The notes under the pieces: generated by a model
Seen by the model: the letters and a program-made list of their open reading frames with translations, nothing else
What the model was told of the DNA's origin: nothing
The model's database searches: none
Position numbers and translations under genes: made by a program
Origin: Chromera velia
Taxonomy: Eukaryota; Sar; Chromeraceae
Length of the DNA: 64,000 bases
Reading direction: 5' to 3'
NCBI GenBank assembly: GCA_018398765.1
Contig: JAHBMJ010000940.1
Span: 41,130-105,129, forward strand
Shown here: positions 11,727 to 24,223 of the stretch, one piece after another
How the letters are laid out: each line of letters starts with the position of its first letter
Numbering within the stretch: the stretch's first letter is position 1

Positions 11727-12219
11727 TTAAACCTTACAAAAATGCTTCACAGCTGCACCCCCGCGACGACTGGCCGTTCTCCCACGGCCCCCCCCACCCC
11801 GTCCCCTCCCTCCCCCCCCTCCCCGACTGCGTTTCTTCTTTCCTCCCTCCTCATACTCTTCATCGTCTTCCGACGCGATGTTTAAATCGAACTCCCGATC
11901 GACCATATTCGTCACACCCTTTCTGGCCTGCCGCGCCGGCAGCCTCCTCTCTCCCGTGGCTTGGGACCGTGCCCGTCCCTTGCCCCCCCCCGATGAAGCC
12001 GGACGATCGACAACGAAGCCCAGCTCGCACTGCTGCTCCTTTGTGTCCTCGAGGTCCAACTCCAGCATTTGCAGAGTGAAGGGAACACCAAACGCAGCAA
12101 TCTTGTTCGAGGCTCTCAGAAGGAAGAAACGCTCCCGAGGAAACTCACCCAACCCAGGGGTGATGTCCTCGAAACAGTCGGAGAAGTCCTGAAACTCAGA
12201 CACGCCCATTCCTCCGGGC
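11727..12219 (-). other. Last USP exon: ubiquitin-like end and RGG-type tail
   Basis: The exon starts with 1 nt completing an Arg codon. It continues the ubiquitin-like segment ([22 protein letters not shown]) that in USP48 forms the C-terminus. It then adds about 90 residues absent from animal USP48: a basic stretch, an acidic cluster ([10 protein letters not shown]), KKKRSR and a Gly/Arg tract resembling RNA-binding RGG boxes. KKKRSR is a plausible nuclear localisation signal. The stop codon is at 11729-11727. Confidence 0.75.
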
Positions 12220-13849
12220 CTGCATTCGCATTTATCCGTATCACGAAGGAACCATTCATTCATCCATCCATCCATCCATCCATCCATTCATTCATTCATT
12301 CATCCATTCATTCATTCATTCATTCATTCATTCAAATGAACGTTCGACGGGCTGGATCATCTTTGTGTTCAGAATTCTATGCTGTCACGCTTGCCTATTT
12401 TCAGCAGGGCCCTAAGAAGAAGTCAGAAGGACAGCGCACAAAGGGAACAAAACTGCAACAAACACACTTAGCGGCCCATGATGCAAGAGGAAAGTCCAGA
12501 CCAGAAAAACTCCGCAGAGAACACCTATACAGAAAACGACAGCCTCCACTTTATTCAGCCCAACCGCGTGTTGAAAGAAAAGGGAGAACGGAACAGGTAC
12601 GAAAAGAACCGAAGGAAAGAAAAGAAAAACAGAGGTAGGGTACATGCAGAGGAGCCTCAGCAAACCAAACCAGACCATCCACTGAACAGAAGACAGGGCC
12701 TGACCCAGGCAAGAGCATGCAGCGACGCAATCAACGGAAAAACTAATCGAGAAAAACCGACCACCCACCTGTCTATCCACATTTCTTTCAAAGGTTCATC
12801 AGTCGACAGAGAAAGTCGCAACTCCTCCACGCCCGTCTGAGGTCCCACTTGAATCTCCAATCGGCCGTTTCTCCCCCCCGCCTTCCTCCAGCTTTTCTTC
12901 AACGTCTGTCCAAGGCTCATGGCCATGGCCTCTGCTATCTCGGGGTCCTCCCCCGCCTCCCCATCAATCAGCTCCTCGTACTCTAAACACGTCACAGTCT
13001 GCCCCTCCTCAACGGCCGTCTCCCGCATGCGCTGCTCTTGCATCCGTTTCAGCGCCTGTCTCCCGCAGTCAGACGGACACACAGGCCGCCTCCCCCCCCC
13101 GATACTAACGTCCCACTCAATCTCCTCAGGAGGGGAGGGGTCACCCCCACGGACGCCCGTGTCGCCATTCCTGTGCGGCCCCGAATCTTCCATGACCACA
13201 TCGCCGTCCTCCTCGGATGCCACTGCGTTCCTCCTCACCTCCCGAATCTCCACACGCACGTGCGGGAGGTCTTGGAGGAGGTCAACAGTGACAGAGGAGT
13301 CACTATCCAGGGAGGCCGCAATGGACCCCTCGGGCCATGTGGCCCCGTAGGCTTTCACAAGGGCGCAAAACTCTGACTCGTGCACAAGCTGGTAGGCTCG
13401 GTTCTCAGGGTGAAAAACTTTCATCTGCACACAGAGAGGGAAGCAAGGGGGGCGGGGGGGGGGGCAAACGAGTATGCTGTGAATAGTTTGACTCACTGCG
13501 ATGCAGAATTCAAAATTGTCTCTTCATTTACGTGATCATAAGCCTTTCTCTATGTCTTGTCAATTTGCTTGTCAGGCTCTGGGATCACTGCTCACTCGGT
13601 CTCTTTGATAAACCAAAAGGGGAGATTGTGGGCTCTGTCTGAAAAAAGAGTGAATTAAGAAAACACACACTCACTCACCTTCGAGAATCCCTGCGGCGTG
13701 CTGGTGAAGGCCTGCTTGAGCCACGGCACGGGATCGAATGCTAGGGGCCGAGTGGGGCGTCCGTCTTGCCCCGTGCGGAAGCAGCCACAGGAGCAGAGCA
13801 TGTCAGAGAAGTCCACGGCAGTGGGGGGCTCTGCCTTCAGCTGCTGCAC

Positions 13850-13880
<31 letters not shown>

Positions 13881-14212
13881 AGAAAGGAACAGAGGTGCGG
13901 AAAGAACCTTTTCTTCTTTTTTTCTTTTGTGTCTTTCTCTTCGTGTAGCTTCCCTCTCTCCAGACAACAAACGAGGCACCTCTGCGGCGGTGCTCTTGGT
14001 CGCAAGGGGCCCACCCACCCTCCCTCCTCTCCTCCCTTTTCCCCGGTCCAGGTCCTCTTCTGACTGCTCTCCATGGAAGGAAAGAAGGAAGGGAAGGAAA
14101 TCGGTTGCCTTTCCCTGCCACCCTTTGCTTTTTTTTTTTTTCTTTTTTATTCAGGAGGTGAAAGGAAGTTTGGCCCGAGCGACGAAGAGCGCTGTCCAGC
14201 TGCTGAATTGCC

Positions 14213-14254
<42 letters not shown>

Positions 14255-14518
14255 GGGCGACAGAGACAAAGAGGGAAGGGAGGGGGGAGGAACGCGGCCT
14301 CGTTACTGACAGCGCACATCCTTGTGTCTTTCTGTCTGTCTCTGTCTCTAAACAACTGGCTGCATGCTGTGTGTGTGGACTCACGTGGGACCCCCTAGTC
14401 TGCGTCGTGTAGCTCTTCCAAGCGGACAGCCAGTCGTATGGGACCAGAAAGTGGCACCCCCTTGCAGGAAGGTATCTGCTTTCCTTCCTGCATATTATTC
14501 ATTCATTCATTCATTCAG

Positions 14519-14554
<36 letters not shown>

Positions 14555-15800
14555 CTAATTCCCTCGTTTCATGCCCTCCTTTCATTTCATGTCTGTGCCA
14601 CCCCCATGCAACCATCTGCTGATTGGAAACTCGCGGTTGTTCTCGTCTTCTCTTCTCTTCTCTGCCTCCGGGGGGCATCCATCCGGCTGCTTTCTTTCCA
14701 TCAAGAACGCCGAACCGAAACCACCAAGAACCGAAATTAGAGAGAGAGAAAGAGACATGCTGAAGAAGAAGTCACTGAATTTGGAAAGCAGGCAGAGGCG
14801 AAAGAGAGGGTACCTGAGCTATCACGAACGGAAGCAAGAGAGGAAATCAAGAGAGCCAGCCAGGCAACATAGGCAGGGCAAAAAAGGTGTACCCACCCGC
14901 ATTCAGGTAAGTCACTCACCCTCGTTTTTCCTTCCCTCCTACAGGATGTCTCTCGACTCGCAGCTGTCTGTCCTTGGCGTATTTTGCCAATTCTTTTTCC
15001 ATCTGCTTCTTCCTCAGAGCCATAGTTTCCTCCTGTTTCTCCAGCTGCTGCCGCTGTTTGCACTCCTGCGCGCACACACGCGCGAAGCAAGAGAAGGGGA
15101 AGAGGGGCTGGCAATGCACTGAGGCAATCCACACATTTTTTATCAAACGACCGACCGATGCAACGATGCCGCCATAGACCGACAACCACAACACAATCCA
15201 AAACGAGACAACCGAGAAAGGAAGAGAGCGAAAACAGGAATGGAAGTTCTCTGCGTAGAAAGTAGGTTGCTTCGTTACATCCCTTCTGCAACAAAAGCAC
15301 GAGGACGACGAAGAGACAAAAAGAGACATCCGAACAACTGAACTGAAAAGAAAAGAAAGGGAAAGAAAAGTTTGCACTTACATTGCATTCCGTCACAGAT
15401 CCCTTCAGGGGAGTGTTCACAGTCACCAGTTTGACGTGAGGTTGCGCCTGAGAGCAGAGCGCCTCCCCGATCCGTCCCTTGGCACTTCTTGCGTCAGGCC
15501 CTCCGTCTCTCTCTCTCTCTGTACCGTTCGTCATCCATGACGCACGCGCATCCTTGGAGTCCCCCCCCTGCTCACACTCGTCCCCGTCCTCCTCCTCTAT
15601 GTTGATTGTCTCGTGGCCCAAGAGGTTGGTCGGGATCTGGTTGGGGCCGGGGATGCCCAAAACGTCCGAGAGCCGCTGGGCCTTTTTGTAGGAGACCTTC
15701 AGGAGTTCATCCAGGAGGCCTACCTCGGCCTGCAAATGCACAAAGAGGGAGGGAGGGACAGAAAGAGGGAGAGGAAGAGGGAGTGACACACGCACGCGCG

Positions 15801-15861
<61 letters not shown>

Positions 15862-16777
15862 TTGGAGATCGTAAACTCGTGAAAGAACAATAGAGACAAG
15901 AGCATTCCCTCCAGACGGATTTGAAGAGATCAACTCTGGAAGCTTTGATGGAGCACAGCCGAAAGAAGAACAGAGGAGAGGAGAGAAGAAAAGAGCAGAG
16001 CTGGTCGAGACAGTGGGCCTTCTTCTGACCAGAAAGTACGGAGGCGCTCCTTTTCTTTTCTCTGGTATAGGCTTCAACATCTTGTTCTCACATTGACACA
16101 CGAGACCGTCTGTGATGTCAACATGTGCGTATTTGGTGAGATCTGATGATTTTGCCTTCTTGGACGACTGAGGTCCTGCAGCAGCCTCAGTAGCAGAAGT
16201 GGAGGAAGACGAGGGATTATTCTCTCCATCTTCCTTCTCTTCATCAGGTTGAGCTTCTTTCTCAGCCTCCTTCGAGTCGTCTCCCTCTTCCTTCTCCTCC
16301 GTCGCCTCCCCGGCCTCGCTCCCCTCTCCCTCTCCCTCCCCTTTGCTGGCCTCGCTGGAAGGGCGGTCATTCCCTTCTTCCTGCAGACCTCCTCCTCCTT
16401 CTGCGTCTTCCATTTGCACGTCGCTGTCATCGTCAACGTCGAGTCGATCCACCACAGGCTGCACGAGGGTGCCTCCTGTCTTGATCTTGAATCCAGCTCC
16501 TGTCTCCCCCCCCGTATTCCCATTAGCTGCAGCTGCAGCTTCTGCTTTCCGTTCCTCCCTCTCCGCCCTTCTCTTCGCCTGCTCTGCCTGCAGCCTGGCC
16601 TGATCTATGGATTGCCTCATCAGAGAGACCTGCCTCACGTCCTTGCAGAGTTCGTCTACCTTGTCCTCGAACGTCAGCTCAATCTCCTCCCCTTCTGCAT
16701 GTCCATCCATCCGCAAAACAGGCAGGCAGGCAGGCAGAAAGGAGGGGACAGAAGAACAAAATGACATATCCAATCAT

Positions 16778-16811
<34 letters not shown>

Positions 16812-16836
16812 NNNNNNNNNNNNNNNNNNNNNNNNN

Positions 16837-16873
<37 letters not shown>

Positions 16874-17375
16874 GAGAGAGAATGAGTGGGACAGCGCGGC
16901 CAGCCAAACTCATGATGCAAAAAAGGGACTGGAGGCACAAAAAGACAGAAAAGAAAAGGGCAGAGGGAGGGACACAGAAGGAATCGAAGGGGGAGATGGG
17001 CAGGCACACTCATGATGATCTTCCCTTATGCGGCGGATGAATGCGTTTTCTTCTGCGACGACAAGCCGACGTTCAATCAAATTGACTGACTGACTGCCTG
17101 ACTGACTGAGAGTTCTCTTTTTTGCTTTCGGGAGCAGTTCCACGGCTTTTGAGGATATCCACAGGAATCTGAAAGCAGTCAGGAAGGCAGGCAGGCAGGC
17201 AGGGGATGGTTGATTCTTCGTTTAGTCGCCCCCCCTCTTTCTCTCTCTTTTCCCTTTGAAAGAAAACGACTGGAAGGAAGGAAGGATGCATGGACGGACG
17301 GACGGAAGGAAAGGAAGGACGAAAACAAAGAATGAATGAAAGAAAGGAGTAAAGACGGAAAGAAAGAGAGAGAGC

Positions 17376-17457
<82 letters not shown>

Positions 17458-20082
17458 GAAAGAAAAAGAGAGAAAGAAACATAGGTCGACTAGACAAACG
17501 GGTGAGAACCCTGGACCAAAGTGCGGACAAAGGAAAAGCCATTCGACGAACGCAATCAAAAAAAGGAAAAAGGCACCCTTATGTCCGACAGAGACCCTCA
17601 AACAAGAGTTCACCTCCTTCTGTTCTTCCTTCCTTTTGTTCGACCCGCCAATGGTTACCGGCTGGTCGGCTTGCCTGCTTCCTGGGAAATGGATATTGCC
17701 TCTACTTTAGTGAATGAATAAATGAGTGAACAGACAGACATGTGAGACGGACGGAAGGAAGGAAGGAAGGGAAGGAAGGAAGGAAGGAAGGAAGGAATGA
17801 TCCTGAAGAAAGAAGGACCCACCCACCCGTCCTGTTTTTTGGGTCCCTTTTTGCCCCTGTTGCCTCCCCTGGGAGGAATTGCCACTTCCCCCCCTAGTAC
17901 CTCCGTCAGACCCCTGCCTAGTTTTTTTAGGTCGAGAAGTTCAGAGATCAGCTGCAGGAAGTAAAGCAGCAGGTAGGCACACGGGAGCAAATCAACGCAA
18001 CAGACACAGACAGAGTACAGAAGTTTAAAGGGAAGGCGAGAAGGGGTCCGCAGGGTCGAGAAGAAAACAGAATCAGACCCTAGGAGGCAAGCAGACCTAG
18101 GAAGAGGAAACAGACATTTGGAAAGATGTCGAGTGGCTTTTCAAACGCGCCTGTGAGAACTTCTTCGCTCCACTTCTTTGCGGCTTACCATTCCTGTAAA
18201 AGCGGTAAGTTGGGTTCTTTCTTTGTTCCTCTCTGACCTTTTCCGCTCTTCGATCGATCATCACCCTTGATTCATGACCGTCAGCACATCTCCGGACAAT
18301 AATAAGCCCACTGACAAACCCTCTGACAGACTTCTGACAGACTAATATCGTCTTCTGTTTCCTCTTTCTCTTCCTCTCTTTCAGACGGACAGGCAAGCAG
18401 ACAGACAGAGACACAGACAGACAAACCTCTCGTTCTCTCCCCACAAGCTCCGTCAGTTTCGTGCAGCCGTCCACGCAGTCACTGCAAACAAACTCCTCCA
18501 GCAGAAACTCGGAGGCATTGAAGGCCGATGGCAGCACCTGCCTCGGCAAAGCCTCGTCCTGTCGTTCTCTTCTCTTCAGAGGAAGTGCAACCCTGGACCC
18601 CATACTCTGTGCAACCAACTGGACGAACGCCACCGGCACGAACAGGAGTTCCCCCTGCCAGACGCTCAGAGGAATCACGCCCTTCCAGCAACTCTTCGGG
18701 CGTGTTGCCACCACTGCTGCCTCGGTGCCTGTAAGAAAAAAACAGAAAGGGCAGGCATCCAAACACTCGAGTGTCTAAAAAAAAAAATAGCTGTTCATCA
18801 GTCTAATAGTTGGAGTCACATCCGCACCCAAAGAAAAATGAAGGGCGGGCCCCGATGGACTGAACAAAAGGAAGACGGAACAAGAGAAAGAAAGGAAAAA
18901 AGCTGAAACGTCCGCCGTAAGTTCTTTCGCTGAGTGACGAAAAGATAGAAGCAAAACGCGCACCGACCTCGCTCCCCTTTGTCCGGCCACCCCGGATTCT
19001 GTCCCTGTCCCTGTCCCTGTGCGTTTGCTTTCCAAGCGTGGGCACAGAGAAGGGTGGAGAGGTCAAAATCTTCTGGACGCACTTCGTCTCCAATCCGTTC
19101 GACCTCATCACAGCCCTCTCCTTTCTCTTTTGTTTTCTCGTCACCTTTTCCGCTTTCGCCCCTTTTGATAACACCAGAAGCAGCTGTCACCCCTTCCTCG
19201 CTTTTCTCTTTTTTCTGTTTCTCCTCTTTCTCTTTCAGTTCCTTCTCCGCTCTCTTCTTGGCCATTTTTTCCTGAAAACGAAAGTCCAGGTCGGCCCCGC
19301 AGAGGAAGGACTGCCACCAGGCCCGGGGCACTGGGCAGAAAAGGTGGAGGACAATCTGCACAACATACTCCAACATTCTGTCGTCAGCCCCTTCCTCCTG
19401 AAGCGTCGCAACCAATTCCTTCAACTCCTTTGCTTCTGCCGCCAGCGCTTTTTTAGTCCCCGGTGCAGGGACCCCTTTCTCCTTTTCCTTTTCCCCTTTC
19501 TCCTTGATCTTTTCCTTCTCCTTGTCTTTCTGAGAATTCGCAGCTGGCGCTGCCTTGGCCCGCCCCCCTCGAGGGTTGGCAGCAGGGGCAGCCTTTGCTT
19601 TTGGGTCGAGGGGCCGGTCTTCCTCTGGTAAGGCTGAGGAGGAGGAAGAAGCGGTGAGTGAGGGGGGCAGACGGGATTCCATCTTCTCTCTGATCTGATG
19701 AATGAAGGCGACATCAAGCGGGAAGGTGCCTAAAGCACATCTGATGGCGTTGGGCTTCGAATTCTTCCCCCCATTCGCACGCACATCAGCAGACGGAGGG
19801 CAAGCAGCCCCCCTGCGCCTTCCTTTCACCCCCCCAAAATCTTTTTCTTTCTCTCCCTCTCCATTCAAATCTAAGGGGGCTTGGGGGGGGAGTGGCGACT
19901 TGCTAGTGTTTGGTTTCTCTCGGGGTCCCGTGGAGGGAGGAAATTGGAGTTCTGGGGAGAGCAAGAGGGGGGCGTCTTTGTCACGCCCCCCACCTTTGAA
20001 CGATGAGGAAGTCAGCCCAGGCCCCGAACAACCACCAGAGGAGACGGTGTGGTACGCAGCCGCGAGAAGCATCTGACGCTGC

Positions 20083-20121
<39 letters not shown>

Positions 20122-20128
20122 AACAGAC

Positions 20129-20187
<59 letters not shown>

Positions 20188-22181
20188 CAAAGAAAAGGGT
20201 CAGGAATGTCAAAAGAAGGGCCAGAGAGGAAAGAGAGAGAAGAGAAGCGTCAGCCCTGAAAAGGAAAAAATAAGTATGAGAGAGAAAGAGGAGGCAGGGA
20301 GGGTCAAAGGAGGACTGAGTCAAATCCTTTTTTCCCCTCTTTGTCTATTCTGGGTGTCACGAGGACCTTAATTTTCTTTCCCCATGAAACCAAGGGCTCT
20401 GCGAAACATCTCCGCAAACCAACCCCCTATAGCCTACAGCCAGATTTTGTGCAGGTACAAAAAAAGACGAGACAAAGCATTTCACTTCAACCTCCACCGG
20501 TACAGAAACAGAAAAGGAATCCATCAAACTGCCGACTGCATGCATGAATGTCTTGAGAGAGAGAGAGGGAGAGAGAGAGAGAGAGTGGACAGAAAGACGA
20601 ACGCACTGACGAGGAAATCGCATATTCCCTGCTTGACCTCCATGACCTCCTCTCTCCTCTTGTTGACCGCGCTCATGGCCTCATGCAGTTCAGAGGAGAA
20701 GTCGGTCTGTTCCTTCACGAACTCACGGTTCTGCATCCATCGATGCATCCACATATCCATCCATCCATGCATCCACATATCCATCCATCCATACATACAT
20801 ACATACATACATATCTATACATGCATACACCCTTCGAAGCGTCTGCACATCCTTCCGGTCACGCGATCCCTTTGGTCATGTTCTGGACACTGCATAGAGT
20901 CATGGGCTGGGGTGGGTGAGTCTTTTGCGAGAGTGAGTGAATGGGTCGCACAGGGAGGAAGCAAGAAAGACATTCACAAAAGCTAGCAAGCACATCAAAG
21001 GGAGAAAAGAGGAAAGGCGCCATAAAAAAGAAGGCCCCCCCACTCCCCCAAAGCAAAGGAAGTAAGGAAGTGTCTCGCTTCATACCTTCACCCAACACCA
21101 GTTTGAAAAGAAGACATCAAATTAAGCACACCAGCCAACAAATCATCTTGAGGAAATGTGTGTGTGTCTCTCTCACTCTACTCCCGCTCTTTTTTTTCCT
21201 GGCACAAGACCTTAAAATACACTGACACGGAGATCGTGAAATGCAGCAGCCCGAAAGACAGACAGACAGACAGGCAGAAGACAGACAGACCCACCGCGTT
21301 AGCACAAAAACCCTTCAACCACTCAGGCAGAACTCAGGCAGATTTTTTTCTTTCTTTTTTTTCTGTATGAAAATAAATGCACCCACCGCGTTAGCACAAA
21401 AACCCTTCAACCACTCAGGCAGATTTTTTTCTTTCTTTTTTTTCTGTATGAAAATAAATGCACCCACCGCGTTGGCACAAAAGTCCTTCAACCACTCAGG
21501 CAGTCTGTCCCCCGGCAGCCTCGACCAGTCCCTCTCTCCCTCTGCCCCCCAGTACTCTTCTGTGCCCTCCTCAAGGGAGGGAAGCGCCTTCAGCAAACGA
21601 GGAGGAGGCTCTTCAGCTTCTGCTTCTGCTTCGGTACTTGTACTCTCCTTTTCTTTATCTTCCTTTGTCTTCCTTCCTCCCTCCTTCTCCTTTCCTCTCC
21701 CCTTTCCCGTAGCTGCCGCTGCAGCAGCAGCAGCCACAGCAGCAGCAGCAGAAGAAGAAGAAGAAGAGATGCCGGCTGCCTCGTCCGCCCGCCGCTCGAC
21801 TTCCTCAACTGCTGACGCCGCTTCCTTCGACACGACGTCGCATCGGGCGTACACCAAAAGGTAAGCAGATCTGCATAAAGGCGACGACCAAAGCAGAGGC
21901 CAAGTATGGACAGGGAAGAGAAAACTTGCAAAGCTGTTCGTTCGCTCTCTGTCCGGATGCAAAACCATTCAGTCCCCTGTCGGCTGCCCATTTCCGACGA
22001 CAAGAAGCGGACCGAGATGTCTTTCATATCCAAGAAACACAAGTGTGTCAGGCCCAAGCCTCTCACTGCAATCTCGGGCACTCCTCTTTGCCTTGCGATC
22101 TTCGAGCTCAATTCATTAACTTTATCTGTCTATCTCTCGATCTGTCCATCCGTATGAGACCGTGCCTATCTGAGCGTCTGC

Positions 22182-22234
<53 letters not shown>

Positions 22235-24059
22235 TGTGTGTGTGTACGTGCGTGCGTGCGCGTGCATGCGTTTGTTTTGCTTCTTTGTCTGCTTATCTCC
22301 TTGTGCCCTTGGTTTTTTCCCTCAAACTTGACTGGCTCCCTGACTGACTGACTGACTGACCCACCTGCTCTGCAACCTCCCCCCCTTTCCCTCCGAATCT
22401 GGTGAGACTGTGAAGGGGGGGATCCACTCAGAGACCTCTGCATCGTCAAACTTGATCCATTTGTATCGCAACCTCGGGTCCTTCTCCGCCCTTTTCTCCT
22501 TCTCCTCTACGGCCTTTTTCCCACCAGTAGCAGCATCAGCCCCCCCGTCCTCGACATGGACGATCTCGGCATCTGAAGAGACACGAGCACCTGCTTTCTT
22601 TGAAGGACGGGAGGAGGAGTCAACGTCAATGGGGAAGAAACTGTCGATTTTGGTCTGCTTGGGATCCCCACTTTTCTCCTGTCCTCCCTGCTTGCCCCTT
22701 CCACCTCGCGCACCTTTCCCAGCAGGCTTCTCCTTCTCTTTTTCCTGCGCTGTCCCTTTCTGTTTCTGTGCAGGGGGGCCATTCTGCTTTCGTCCTTTTT
22801 TCTCCCTTTCCTTCTCCCTCTCATTTTGCGGCCAGGGGTCAAACTGCTCGGGCTTCTTGCGCTCTCTCTGCCCTCTTCCCCGAGGAGGGTTCAAAGGAGC
22901 CACAGCCACGTTGACCTCCTCGACCTCATCCTCCTCCATATTCTCCTCTGCCGGTTCGTTCTGTGCTGCCTCGCCCTCTCCCTCGTCGTCTGGGTCGAGA
23001 TCAATCGGGATCTCCACTTCCATTGCCGTGTCTTCCTCACCGTCAATGACGTTCTCCCCCGTCTCTGTCACAGGCCCCTCACGCTCGTTGTCGGAGTCGA
23101 ACAAGCCGCCGCCCTTCTTCCCCTTCCCGGCATGGGCATGCAGAGAGGATGCAGCTGCAGTGGCCGGATTGGAAGGCTGCTGCTGACTGTCAACAGGCAA
23201 AAGAGCGAAGGCGTCCTCCTCTGTCTGCGTCGTCAGCGTCGGATGGTCTTTCTTCTTTTTCTTTTCTTTGCTGGCTTTCTTCTCACCGCTCTCGTCCTCC
23301 TCGATCTTTTCCGTCGGGATGGGGAGTCCGTTCTGAGTTTCTCCCCCCTTGTTCTCCTCTTCCCCGGCCTCGCCCTGCCCAGTCAAATCGACAGAGACCG
23401 GGGGGTTCAGGACGAGTCCGTCGAGGTCATCGACAAACCGCAGGTCTCGCACACAAGCGGTGTAGTGTCCTGCACACACATATGTACGCACACACATATG
23501 TACGCACACACACACACACACACACTCTGAATCTTCCCTCAAATCACGTGCACGCCGACACAGCGAAGCGGACGTCACAAGAGTTCTTCATGGAAACCCT
23601 CAGAGACACACGAAACGACCTGAACATAAATTTGTTTCGCTTACACGAAGGCGCGCAGACAGACAGAGACTCACAAAGGCCCCCCCCCTCTCAACGATAG
23701 ATCAGATGACAAAGAAGACACCTAACCACAGATGCGATTCCTCCACAGCCACCAGGCACCTCTGATCCAAATTCCGTCTCTCTGCCCCCCCCTCTCTCTG
23801 CGTGTTGCCCCAGGTAACGCCCAACGCATTCACCCACCCACCAGAGCGCGCAGCCGTTCCATGGTGCTCCAAAATTCCGATTAGAGTGTAGTTGAGTAGC
23901 TGCACAGAGAACCGATGGGATAAGGGAAGAGCGTTGATGTTCAAGCTCTTACCAATTCAGTGCAATCCAAGGAAGGAAAGAAAGAAATCAAGAAAGAAAG
24001 AAAGAAAGAAAGAAAGAAAAAAAGAAATCAAGAAAGAAAGAAACAGAGAAAGAAATCAC

Positions 24060-24090
<31 letters not shown>

Positions 24091-24191
24091 GAAAAAAGAA
24101 ATCAAGAAAGAAAGAAACAGAGAAAGAAATCACAAGAAAGAAAGAAAGAAAAAAAAAAAGAAATCAAGAAAGAAACAAAAAAAGAAATCAC

Positions 24192-24223
<32 letters not shown>

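Noticed and set aside
14737-16773. 678-codon minus frame read as one exon
   Set aside because: It runs through recognisable USP exons and their introns; splice sites and similarity to USP48 support separate exons with GT-AG introns between.
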